From contig NZ_AUHA01000008.1 of NCBI RefSeq assembly GCF_000422945.1, positions 18,915-82,914 of the forward strand: DNA of 64,000 bases, given 5' to 3'. The notes under the pieces were generated by a model. It worked only from the letters and a program-made list of their open reading frames with translations. It ran no database searches and was not told the DNA's origin. Below are positions 55,838 to 64,000 of this stretch, one piece after another; position 1 is the first letter of the stretch, and the number at the start of each line of letters is the position of its first letter. Made by a program: the position numbers and the translations under genes. This DNA is from Daejeonella oryzae DSM 19973. GTDB taxonomy: Bacteria > Bacteroidota > Bacteroidia > Sphingobacteriales > Sphingobacteriaceae.

Positions 55838-57002
55838 TAATTACAAATCCTACGGCACATACAATCATTCCGCCCATAAAAATATTATATGACCAGGTAA
55901 GCAAACGATATTTTCTTACCAAAACGCTTCCCAGGTGATAAATATCAACCGACATGTTATCATATAATTCTGTTTTTTCATCCTTTAAGAGTTTAATCTG
56001 ATCAACAAATTCACGCAGCTGCAGTTGAGCAAAATTCCCGAAAAATAAAATACTGCTTTCCTTTTTACTGAGTTCATATTTTTCTTTGGAAGTAACATTT
56101 GGCCTTGCAGATAAAATTGCAAAAACTACTGCCAGTAAACTGGTTATCAGAAGGAAAGCCATTGGAAAAACAAATCGGATACTTCCAACTTCACTCGAGC
56201 TTGAGAATGTAAAACCGGTACCAAACAATGTAATAACCAGGGATATTATAATCGTATTAATACTAATCATAATATTTGCTTTATTATCTGCGATGGATGT
56301 AAGGCTGATATGATACGCATAAACGGATCGATAAAGTGTTTCGATACCACGACCTTCCTTTACCGGTTTGGCATTTTGCTTGGTAACAAGTTTTGCTTCC
56401 TTTTCATTTAATTCATCTATAAGCCTGCGTTGTTCGAGAATATTTTCTTCCCTCTGAGTATCAAATTTCGATATTGCTTCTTCTGTTTTAAAAGTAGTGT
56501 TTATCAGAAATTGTAACTGAAGCTGGGCCCATTCTAATTCAGAATAGGTTTTCTGAAGAATTCGTTCCCATTCTATCCGTAGCAAATCTGCCCGGTGGCA
56601 AAACTTTTTGGTTCCCAGATTAATATAATCGGCATCATGCAAAATTTCCTGTAAAGATCCGTCAGGAATAACACCATGTTTGGTTGATAAAATCAGCGAT
56701 TCAATCTCAGCAATATCTTCGTCAGGATAATTTCCTTCGAGATAGCTTTTCATTATTTTAACACTCTCTTCTTCGTGACCCTGATATGTTTCAATATATC
56801 CTGTATCATGAAACCAGGCGGCAAGCATTAATACTTCGTAATTTCTGCTGGTTAAATTATATGATTTAGAAAGTTTTTTACATCCTTTTACAGTATCGAG
56901 TGTATGGTTATAGTTATGATAAACATAATCGTTAGGAAGTTTCTCTTTATAAAGATTAAATACATATTCCGCAACGTCTTTTACCATAGGATTATTTTTC
57001 AT
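55818..57002 (-). CDS. HD phosphohydrolase fused to Pycsar-effector-like membrane domain
   Basis: In this 394-residue protein, residues 10-170 are an HD domain with H33, the H65-D66 pair in AAWFHDTGY, H109 and D123/D125 in ILHDADYINLG. The residues for metal-dependent cyclic-nucleotide or nucleotide hydrolysis are therefore complete. A coiled segment (about 175-215) leads to a membrane domain. That domain starts YRSVYAYHISLTSIADNKAN, has two helices (ISINTIIISLVITLFGTGF and FPMAFLLITSLLAVVFAIL), a cytosolic stretch and a final helix (NIFMGGMIVCAVGFVIIMMF). This matches the PycTM effector type of Pycsar antiphage systems. HD-PycTM fusions occur widely in Bacteroidota; their role is not settled. 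Confidence 0.82.
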   Translation of the reverse strand: MKNNPMVKDVAEYVFNLYKEKLPNDYVYHNYNHTLDTVKGCKKLSKSYNLTSRNYEVLMLAAWFHDTGYIETYQGHEEESVKIMKSYLEGNYPDEDIAEIESLILSTKHGVIPDGSLQEILHDADYINLGTKKFCHRADLLRIEWERILQKTYSELEWAQLQLQFLINTTFKTEEAISKFDTQREENILEQRRLIDELNEKEAKLVTKQNAKPVKEGRGIETLYRSVYAYHISLTSIADNKANIMISINTIIISLVITLFGTGFTFSSSSEVGSIRFVFPMAFLLITSLLAVVFAILSARPNVTSKEKYELSKKESSILFFGNFAQLQLREFVDQIKLLKDEKTELYDNMSVDIYHLGSVLVRKYRLLTWSYNIFMGGMIVCAVGFVIIMMFSY

Positions 57003-57115
57003 GTTATTAGATTAAAAATTTAATGATTTATCAGTAAAAACTGTGCCATGGTGTTTTTAGAGTCCGATTTATTTAATTTGGTATGATTATAGTAAATTAC
57101 CTTAAAAAATCAACT

Positions 57116-58018
57116 ATGAATAAACCTATATTATTATTACTAGCTGTTTCAGCTTTAGCATGCAATAATCCTATAAATCCAAACTCATCTTCTGAGGATA
57201 AATCTACCAAAAAAGTTGTAGAGCTGAAATACGATAAAATTCATGAAATGCCGGGAGAACTTGATGAAATATCAGGTATCACTTTTTTAAATGATTCAGT
57301 GGTCGCTGCTATAGAAGATGAAAATGGAATTCTGTATTTTTATAATATAAAGCAGGAAAAGATTGAACGGAAGATAGATTTCGGGAAAGCGGATGATTAT
57401 GAAGATGTAGTTTTAGCCAATAATGATATTTACATTATTAATAGTTCTGGTGAGATTTTCCAGGTAAAGAATTTTGATTCTGAAAAACCTGTAATTAAAA
57501 ATTTTAAAACTGCTTTTGGTAAAAAGAATGATATTGAAGGAATGGCTTTCGAGTCAAAAAAAAATCGTTTATTAATCGGAGTTAAAGGCAATAATCTGGA
57601 TAAATCTGAGGAAAATAAACAAGTGTATGCTTTTGACTTAAATACAATGCAGTTAATTCCAGAAGCTGTATACAAAATACAATTAAATGAAATTGAATCA
57701 TATTTTGAAGGAGATGCCATAGAAGAAAGTTCCAAGAAATTTTTAAAAGCTTTAGGTAATAAAAATATGAGTAAAGTTTTTAACATATCAGCTCTGACTG
57801 TTAATTCGCTAAGCGGCGAAATATTTATTCTTTCCTCATTAAATAATTTGATTGCTGTTTTATCTCCGGACGGAAGCTTAAAAAGCATTTATAAATTAGA
57901 TAAAGACTTTAAACAACCCGAAGGAATTGCGTTCTCTGGCGATGGCAAATTGTATATTTCAAACGAAAGCGGCGGTAAAGGATCAGGTAATATCATTGAA
58001 ATGAACTATGCAAATTAA
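57116..58018 (+). CDS. SdiA-regulated-like beta-propeller lipoprotein
   Basis: This protein of about 300 residues is best started at the ATG of MNKPILLLLAVSALAC, a lipoprotein signal peptide. An upstream ATG 33 bp earlier would spoil it. The mature part shows repeating propeller strands: LDEISGITFLNDSVVAAIED, YEDVVLANNDIYIIN, IEGMAFESKKNRLLIGVKG, LTVNSLSGEIFILSS and PEGIAFSGDGKLYISNESGG. This resembles the SdiA-regulated/YjiK family. The function is unknown. It overlaps the next lipoprotein gene by 11 bp, indicating translational coupling. Confidence 0.78.
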   Translation: MNKPILLLLAVSALACNNPINPNSSSEDKSTKKVVELKYDKIHEMPGELDEISGITFLNDSVVAAIEDENGILYFYNIKQEKIERKIDFGKADDYEDVVLANNDIYIINSSGEIFQVKNFDSEKPVIKNFKTAFGKKNDIEGMAFESKKNRLLIGVKGNNLDKSEENKQVYAFDLNTMQLIPEAVYKIQLNEIESYFEGDAIEESSKKFLKALGNKNMSKVFNISALTVNSLSGEIFILSSLNNLIAVLSPDGSLKSIYKLDKDFKQPEGIAFSGDGKLYISNESGGKGSGNIIEMNYAN

Positions 58019-61000
58019 AATCATACGATCGCTTTTAATTGTACTGTCATGCTATACTTTGAATGCATGCATTAGTACTAAACCTTATTATGACAAAAGT
58101 CAAAAAAACTGGCAAAGTGCCAACAGCCCCGATACGCTTGAATTAAAATATACGGTTTTTTTAATTGGAGATGCCGGAACCCCGGAGAACGATAAGCAGG
58201 AACCAGTTTTAAAATTATTACAATCGCAGGTATTTCAACAGGATACTTTGATGAGCCCCGGTGGTGGCGCTGACTCCGTTATACAAACTTCAAATCCAAA
58301 AGATGTTGTAATCTTTTTAGGAGATAATATTTACGAAACAGGCCTGCCCGAGCCTACAGCTTCGGACCGTAAAGAAAAAGAACGCCGGATTACCGAGCAA
58401 ATGAATACGGTTAAAGGTTTTAAGGGACAGAAAATTATTATCCCCGGAAATCATGACTGGAACGAAGGCCGTCCGGGAGGCTTACAAGCCATAAATCGCC
58501 AGGAAGAGTTTGTTGAACAATATCTTGATTCGGCTGATGTGTTTTTGCCAACCAACGGTTGCGGCGGTCCGGTAGAACTCCAGTTGAATGACGACTTGGT
58601 GGTTATTGTTGTGGATAGCGAATGGTGGCTCACAAAATATGATAAACCTTTGGCTCCGGATAATGGCTGTACTTCTTCCGATCGTTTAGATTTAATCCAG
58701 CAGGTTCAGGATATTGTAATAAGAAATAGAGGAAAAAACATTGTTTTAGCCCAACATCATCCTCTTTACAGCAATGGACGCCATGGCGGTTATTTTACAT
58801 TGAAAGATTACATTTTCCCTCTAACCCTTGTCAGAGATAATTATTATATCCCTCTTCCTGTAATCGGATCGATATACCCACTGATGAGACAATACGGAGT
58901 TTCTCGTCAGGATCTATCCAATAAAGATTATCAGCAATTAAAACGTGGCTTGTTGTCTGTAATGGAGGACGAAAAAAATATAGTAATTGCTACCGGTCAT
59001 GAGCATGCGCTTCAATTAAATAAATACAAGGATATTAACCATATTATCAGCGGAGCAGGAAGTAAGTCTACTTCGGTTATAAAAGGGAATGAGGCATTAT
59101 TTGCATATGGTGGCGGTGGTGCTAAAGGTTTTGCACGTTTAAATTATTACAGCAACGGTCAATGTTGGGTAGAATTCTGGGAGCCAGAAGGAGATGGTTC
59201 TACAGGTAAAATAGTTTTCAGATCTCCTCTGTATGCTATTCCATCTAAATCTGAAGAAAAAACACCTGAACAACAACTTGTAAGCTATGTAGATAGCACC
59301 AAAATGGTTGTTGCAGGTTCGGAATATAAAGCCGGTAATTTTAAAAGAACTTTATTCGGCGAGCATTACCGGGATACCTGGGCAACTCCTATTAATGTTA
59401 AATATTTGGATCTGAATTTATATGCAGGCGGATTAACTCCTCTTAAAATGGGGGGAGGAAAGCAAACCACCAGTTTACAGTTGGAAGGTAAAGATGGGAA
59501 TATATATCAATTCAGAACGGTCGATAAAAATCCTGCTGCTTTGTTGCCGGAAAGTTTTCTAAAAACATTTGCAGAAGATCTTGTACAGGATCAGATTTCT
59601 TCAGCTCATCCTTACGGAGCATTAATGATTCCGGATATGGCAAAATCTGTTGGAATATATCATGCAAATCCGCAATTGGTTTATATGCCTTATTCTACAC
59701 TTCTTGGTCCTTATATCCAGCAGGTTGGAGGCAAATTAGGTATTATAGAGGCCAGGCCTGATGAAGATGTTTCTGATTTCAATTCATTTGGAAATGCAAA
59801 AAATGCTGTAAGTACAAATAAAATGTACAAAGAAATACAGGATGATAATGATAATGAAGTAGATCAGAAAATGTTTCTTCGTGCCCGTTTATTTGATCTA
59901 TTAATTGGTGATTGGGATCGGCATGAAGATCAGTGGAGATGGGCAGAGTTTAAAAAAACCAAAGGAACTTTATTCCGTCCTATTCCCAGAGACAGAGACC
60001 AGGCCTTTACAAAATTTGACGGATTGATTCCAAGTTTGATAAGCGGAATATTGCCGGATATTCAAACTTTTGGAATGACTATTAAAGATCCTGCTGAACT
60101 GTCTATAGCAGCCAGAAATCTTGACAGAAATCTTTTAAATAAATTATCTAAAGCAGATTGGCTTGAAATTGCCTCAGATATTCAAAAGAAATTAACGGAT
60201 GAAGTAATTAATCAGTCGGTTGCTAAAATGCCGGTAGAGGTTTACAGCAAATCAGGACCGGAAATTATCGAAAAATTAAAATCTCGTCGTAACCAGTTAT
60301 CTGATGTAGCCGAGAAATATTATAAAGTTCTTTCGGACGAAGTAACCGTAGTGGGAACCAACAAAAAAGAGTTTTTTAAAGTCGAAAGAGGAGAAAAAAG
60401 TGTTCACTTAACTGTTTTTAAAATTGATAAGAATGATAAAATTGATCAGAAAATCTTCGATCGTACTTTTGATACGGATGAAACCAATGAACTGAATCTG
60501 TTTGCATTAGAAGGAAAAGACAGTATACTGATTGAAGGGTCATCAGCAAATGATTTCAAAATCAGAGTTATTGGCGGGGAAGGTAAAGATGCTTTAGTTG
60601 ATAATGGCAATGGCGGAAGAACACTTTTTTATGATCAGTCTACGGAAGATAACAATGTTGTTTCGGGGGCTAATACTGCATTGAGATTATCTGATAAAGC
60701 CTGGATCAATGAGTATAATTTAAATTCATTTACGTACGATAAAGCAGGCATAATACCATCCTTTGACTTTAATGCAGATGACGGTCTATTTATAGGTGGC
60801 GGTTATGGAATCAAGCATTATGGATTTCGAAAAGAACCCTACAGTTTTGACCAAAGTATCTCCGGAAATTATGCACCCAAAACAGGGGCCTATTCTATTC
60901 GTTATAACGGTAATTTTTACAGCATATTCGCTCCGAATTTGGATATCGTTGTAAATGCTGCTTTTAATGGTCCGAAATATACATTTAACTATTACGGGCA

Positions 61001-61778
61001 GGGTAACTCCTCTTTAAATGTAGGTGATGACATTGATTATTTTCGTGTTCGCACTAATAACTTAAGTGTCCGATCTTTTCTGCAATACCGGTTTACAAAA
61101 GCGTTTAAAGTTGGTATTGGTCCCGGTTACGAGTATTTCAGGGTTGAAAAACCTGACAATAAATACGTCAGTTCATCCTCATTCCCTGATCAGGAAGATA
61201 TTATTGACCCATCTACATTTTTATCGCTACGATCTTATGCTATTATAGATTTTGTTAATAACCCTACCTTTCCGGGATCAGGTGTACGCTGGAAGATGGA
61301 AGGTAATTATATGAACGAAATCAAAAATTCTAAAGACAGATTCTTACAGCTTAGATCTGATATATCTTTTTATGCCACACCTAATTTTAGATTTCCGGTT
61401 ACCGCCGCTGTACGAATTGGGGGAGCTACGAACATAGGCGACTATAAATTTTTCCAGGCTAATTCTCTTGGCAATAATACAAACTTAAGAGGTTTCAGGA
61501 ACAATCGATTTTCCGGCAGATCATATTTATATCAAAATTCTGAGCTAAGATTTAAAGTGAGCAATTTCAGAAATTACATCTTTACAGGAAACCTTGGATT
61601 ATTTGGCTTCTTTGATTCAGGTAGAGTCTATTCCGACAATCCGGAATCGAATGAATGGCATAAAGCTTATGGTCCGGGAGTATGGTTTAACTTCTTTAAC
61701 AAGTTCTTACTTTCTACAAGTTATGGAATTTCTGAAGAGGGAAAATACTTCAGTTTTAAAAGCGGAATGTCATTTTAA
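58008..61778 (+). CDS. giant lipoprotein: metallophosphoesterase, kinase-like segment, Omp85-like barrel
   Basis: This 1256-residue protein has a lipoprotein signal (CYTLNAC). Residues about 48-350 are a calcineurin-type metallophosphoesterase: VFLIGDAGTPEND, FLGDNIYETG, IPGNHDWNEG, LAQHHPLYSNGRHGG and ATGHEHALQL give the full metal site. A middle region (about 420-750) contains LLIGDWDRHEDQWRW (D635-D641) and PIPRDRDQAF (D662, D664), resembling the catalytic and metal loops of HipA/CotH/Fam20-like kinases. From about 920 to the end is a beta-barrel with FNADDGLFIGGGYGIK and the final strands of an Omp85/surface-antigen domain (SLGNNTNLRGFRNNRFSGRS). It is probably outer-membrane anchored. 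The substrate is unknown. Confidence 0.82.
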   Translation: MQIKIIRSLLIVLSCYTLNACISTKPYYDKSQKNWQSANSPDTLELKYTVFLIGDAGTPENDKQEPVLKLLQSQVFQQDTLMSPGGGADSVIQTSNPKDVVIFLGDNIYETGLPEPTASDRKEKERRITEQMNTVKGFKGQKIIIPGNHDWNEGRPGGLQAINRQEEFVEQYLDSADVFLPTNGCGGPVELQLNDDLVVIVVDSEWWLTKYDKPLAPDNGCTSSDRLDLIQQVQDIVIRNRGKNIVLAQHHPLYSNGRHGGYFTLKDYIFPLTLVRDNYYIPLPVIGSIYPLMRQYGVSRQDLSNKDYQQLKRGLLSVMEDEKNIVIATGHEHALQLNKYKDINHIISGAGSKSTSVIKGNEALFAYGGGGAKGFARLNYYSNGQCWVEFWEPEGDGSTGKIVFRSPLYAIPSKSEEKTPEQQLVSYVDSTKMVVAGSEYKAGNFKRTLFGEHYRDTWATPINVKYLDLNLYAGGLTPLKMGGGKQTTSLQLEGKDGNIYQFRTVDKNPAALLPESFLKTFAEDLVQDQISSAHPYGALMIPDMAKSVGIYHANPQLVYMPYSTLLGPYIQQVGGKLGIIEARPDEDVSDFNSFGNAKNAVSTNKMYKEIQDDNDNEVDQKMFLRARLFDLLIGDWDRHEDQWRWAEFKKTKGTLFRPIPRDRDQAFTKFDGLIPSLISGILPDIQTFGMTIKDPAELSIAARNLDRNLLNKLSKADWLEIASDIQKKLTDEVINQSVAKMPVEVYSKSGPEIIEKLKSRRNQLSDVAEKYYKVLSDEVTVVGTNKKEFFKVERGEKSVHLTVFKIDKNDKIDQKIFDRTFDTDETNELNLFALEGKDSILIEGSSANDFKIRVIGGEGKDALVDNGNGGRTLFYDQSTEDNNVVSGANTALRLSDKAWINEYNLNSFTYDKAGIIPSFDFNADDGLFIGGGYGIKHYGFRKEPYSFDQSISGNYAPKTGAYSIRYNGNFYSIFAPNLDIVVNAAFNGPKYTFNYYGQGNSSLNVGDDIDYFRVRTNNLSVRSFLQYRFTKAFKVGIGPGYEYFRVEKPDNKYVSSSSFPDQEDIIDPSTFLSLRSYAIIDFVNNPTFPGSGVRWKMEGNYMNEIKNSKDRFLQLRSDISFYATPNFRFPVTAAVRIGGATNIGDYKFFQANSLGNNTNLRGFRNNRFSGRSYLYQNSELRFKVSNFRNYIFTGNLGLFGFFDSGRVYSDNPESNEWHKAYGPGVWFNFFNKFLLSTSYGISEEGKYFSFKSGMSF

Positions 61779-61800
61779 TGATATTGTAATTAAATTTAAA

Positions 61801-61836
61801 AAAGGCCTGTCAAAACTATTTGACAGGCCTTTTTTA
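61801..61836. terminator. bidirectional terminator
   Basis: AAAGGCCTGTCAAA and TTTGACAGGCCTTT form a perfect 14-bp stem around ACTA, with T-runs on both strands. It lies between the convergent giant lipoprotein and subtilase genes. Confidence 0.93.
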
Positions 61837-61847
61837 GGAAGAATCAT

Positions 61848-63488
61848 TTAGTTAACTTCAGATTGAGAATTTGAAGATTGTGATTTAGACATTTTTTCTG
61901 CAAGTAAAATAGCGTTATACGCATTTACAATTCCACCCGAAACACTGATCTCATCAAATGAAACCTTTTTTGAACTTCCATTTTCTTTGATCTTCACCTT
62001 TTGCTCTACTTTAGAAACAGAATTCATAATTGCCTCCTTAACCTGCAAGGCACTTAAATACGGATAATATGACCAAATCAGAGCAGCCAAACCCGCAACA
62101 ACCGGAGAAGCCATACTGGTTCCATCATTTTCCTTATATTTTGAATCAGGCATTGTTGAATTAATTTTTACTCCCGGGGCAAATACATCTACTGTTTTCT
62201 TTCCAAAATTTGAAAAATCCGCAACCAGATCTTCATCATTTTTCCATCCGGAAGCTCCAACTTCAATCCACAAAGGGGCTTTACCCATATTTACACCAAT
62301 GCTATCGACAAAGAGCCTGTTTGGGAAATTATTTTCCTTATCTGTGTTCAAGCCATCATTACCTGCGGCATGTATCAATAAAACATTTTTAGACATTGCA
62401 TATTTGACAGCTTCATCAACTACTTTCTTATCCCATGAATAAGATTTACCGAAACTCATATTGATAATTTTGGCGTTATTATCTACTGCATATCTGATTG
62501 CATTGGCAACATCCTTATCTCGCTCATCTCCATCAGGTACTGCTCTGATTCCCATAATTTTAACATTGTCTGCAACGCCTTTAATTCCCAAATTATTAAT
62601 ACGGGAAGCTGCAATAATTCCAGCAACATGAGTACCATGCTCCGCATCAGGGCCGGTTATATCTGGATTACCATAAATACGTTCATTACTATCTGAGTAA
62701 TTATCTCCGACAGAATCTCTGGAATTATAATCTAAATTTAAATGATACTTAAGTAGAGTACTATAATATTTAAAACCTTCTGTCAAATCTTCCTGAATTT
62801 CATTTAAAGTGGTACCGTCTTTAAGTTCTGATTTAAGTGCCTTTAAGACGCGGCTTTCTATGTCATTTGCAGGTTTATATTTATCAAAATCTGCTAATAC
62901 CGGATTATTGATTTTCATTTTAGCTGTAATCTCTTCAAGATATCTTTTAAAAAGCATTGTGTTTTCATAACCCATCTGCGCTTTTTGCAATTCATCCATA
63001 TATGCTGCAATTAACTTTTGATATTGCACAAATTCCTTACGCTCCTCTTCATTAAAAGGTGTACTATTCAGCGCTGCAGAATATTTGGGCTGTAATTTTT
63101 TTACGAGTCGGGTAAGCTCCATATTATCGTACTGGACATTTTTATTGGGTGATCCAATAAAATTCCAGCCATTTATATCATCTGCATATCCATTCTTATC
63201 ATCATCTACTCCATTGCCCGGAATCTCTTTTTCATTAATCCACATAGATGTTTTAAGATCTTCATGTACCTCAAATATTCCTCCATCAATTACAGCTACT
63301 ATAATTGGCATGGCAACTTTTCCTTTGAGTAAATTATATGCCTTTTCGGTGCTTATTCCAAATACTCCGTCAGTCTTAAGGTCAAGATTTTGCCAATTAT
63401 CCTTAGGCTTTTCTTTAGATTGTGCCACTACAAATAGCGGAGACAAACCTATAAATATGATACAAACTACTTTATTTGTAAATCTCAT
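61848..63488 (-). CDS. secreted subtilisin-like serine protease (S8)
   Basis: This 546-residue protein has a signal peptide (VVCIIFIGLSPLFVVAQ) and a subtilase domain with the complete triad: Asp68 in IIVAVIDGGIFEVHED, His in GPDAEHGTHVAGIIAAS and Ser in DGTSMASPVVAGLAALIW. Between Asp and His there is an unusually long helical insert of about 200 residues (from about 105 to 280; KKLQPKYSAALNS, EDLTEGFKYYSTLLKYHLNL). The oxyanion Asn is in LIHAAGNDGLNTDKENN. It ends in a Ser-rich tail. The substrate is unknown; a periplasmic or surface protease is likely. Confidence 0.9.
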   Translation of the reverse strand: MRFTNKVVCIIFIGLSPLFVVAQSKEKPKDNWQNLDLKTDGVFGISTEKAYNLLKGKVAMPIIVAVIDGGIFEVHEDLKTSMWINEKEIPGNGVDDDKNGYADDINGWNFIGSPNKNVQYDNMELTRLVKKLQPKYSAALNSTPFNEEERKEFVQYQKLIAAYMDELQKAQMGYENTMLFKRYLEEITAKMKINNPVLADFDKYKPANDIESRVLKALKSELKDGTTLNEIQEDLTEGFKYYSTLLKYHLNLDYNSRDSVGDNYSDSNERIYGNPDITGPDAEHGTHVAGIIAASRINNLGIKGVADNVKIMGIRAVPDGDERDKDVANAIRYAVDNNAKIINMSFGKSYSWDKKVVDEAVKYAMSKNVLLIHAAGNDGLNTDKENNFPNRLFVDSIGVNMGKAPLWIEVGASGWKNDEDLVADFSNFGKKTVDVFAPGVKINSTMPDSKYKENDGTSMASPVVAGLAALIWSYYPYLSALQVKEAIMNSVSKVEQKVKIKENGSSKKVSFDEISVSGGIVNAYNAILLAEKMSKSQSSNSQSEVN

Positions 63489-63660
63489 ATGATATCCTGT
63501 TAAAATTAAATATTTATTAAAATACGTAAATTATCATGCCATGGTTCATTTCATGATAAACCAAGATTAAAAATTACAGTAAAATGTAGGATGTATAGAT
63601 CTTCTGAATATATCCTCGACTCTTTCAAGAGAATATTAATTAAATAACCGATTTTTTTTA

Positions 63661-63696
63661 ACAAAAAAAAGCCTTGTCTTTAAGGGACAAGGCTTT
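63661..63696 (-). terminator. rRNA operon terminator
   Basis: GCCTTGTC and GACAAGGC (63671-63693) form an 8-bp stem, extended by A-T pairs. On the minus strand it is followed by a run of eight T, about 15 bases after the 5S gene. Confidence 0.9.
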
Positions 63697-63708
63697 GATT
63701 ATAAAATT

Positions 63709-63815
<107 letters not shown>

Positions 63816-63979
63816 AAAGCTTTTGAGCTTCCGTTCATCCGTTTGAAGTTCCTTGGAACTACTCACTTCTGAATTTCACTACTAATATCTTAACACACTG
63901 GAAAAAGTACTTGAATAAGAAAACAACAATATATTCTATCTGCCTTATGCATGCCAAGCCGCAAGGGTTTGGGTGCATG

Positions 63980-64000
63980 AAGAAAGCTTCGGGTAATTAG
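63980..64000 (-). rRNA. rrl: 23S ribosomal RNA, extreme 3' end
   Basis: The minus strand at the window edge begins CTAATTACCCGAAGCTTTC, which resembles the last bases of Bacteroidota 23S rRNA. Only about 20 bases lie in the window. The roughly 165 bp between it and 5S is spacer, without a recognisable tRNA. Confidence 0.65.

Overview
The window is an ordinary chromosomal stretch of a Bacteroidota bacterium, most likely a member of the Sphingobacteriales or Sphingobacteriaceae. The evidence is the AT-rich composition, promoter boxes of the TAnnTTTG type, the near absence of Shine-Dalgarno sequences, and lineage-typical genes: long-form IspG, HemC-HemD fusion, START-like protein, DUF2652, TamB beside TsaD, and sigma factor followed by a beta-barrel protein. 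The genus cannot be named from the sequence alone. No insertion sequence, prophage, CRISPR array or integron is visible.

Layout. 1-7.3 kb (minus): heme operon hemA, hemCD (fused), hemB, hemL, followed without a gap by a sensor kinase, its OmpR-type regulator and a TPR membrane protein cut by the window edge. 7.4-8.7 kb (plus): DoxX-like protein and an alpha/beta hydrolase. 8.7-13.1 kb (minus): ispG, then a PspC / LiaF-like / GYF-RDD envelope-stress cluster with its own promoter. 13.2-20 kb: SDR oxidoreductase, Mla-type ABC transporter, rRNA methyltransferase-like protein, D-aminoacylase-like protein, lipoprotein, msrA. 20-28.4 kb: the topoisomerase IV genes parC and parE, separated by a sigma factor overlapping a membrane-anchored barrel protein, a GDPD lipoprotein and cdd. 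28.6-30.5 kb: two very small ORFs, a cupin and a lipoprotein.

30.5-39.4 kb (minus) is a complete assimilatory sulfate operon: sulfite reductase, uroporphyrinogen-III methyltransferase, a precorrin-2 dehydrogenase fused to a TauE/SafE permease, MetZ, APS reductase (cysH), cysD and cysN. Its leader holds an 18-residue ORF with adjacent Cys codons, then an intrinsic terminator just before the first start codon. This looks like ribosome-mediated cysteine attenuation. A cysteine-rich Rrf2 regulator and uvrA lie directly upstream. Heme and siroheme share uroporphyrinogen III, so the operons at 1-7 kb and 30-39 kb are metabolically linked.

42.8-55 kb is mostly housekeeping: ECF sigma factor, nth, recA, tsaD, a giant TamB, ribBA, an LptF/G permease, a START-like protein and a tRNA with CAT anticodon. 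55.1-57 kb holds a convergent pair: a DUF2652 protein with a class III nucleotide cyclase-like layout, and an HD phosphohydrolase fused to a Pycsar-effector-like membrane domain. This is a candidate nucleotide-signalling or defence module. 57-63.5 kb encodes a SdiA-regulated-like propeller lipoprotein, a 1256-residue lipoprotein (phosphoesterase, kinase-like segment, Omp85-like barrel) and a subtilase. The window closes in a minus-strand rRNA operon: terminator, 5S, and the extreme 3' end of 23S.
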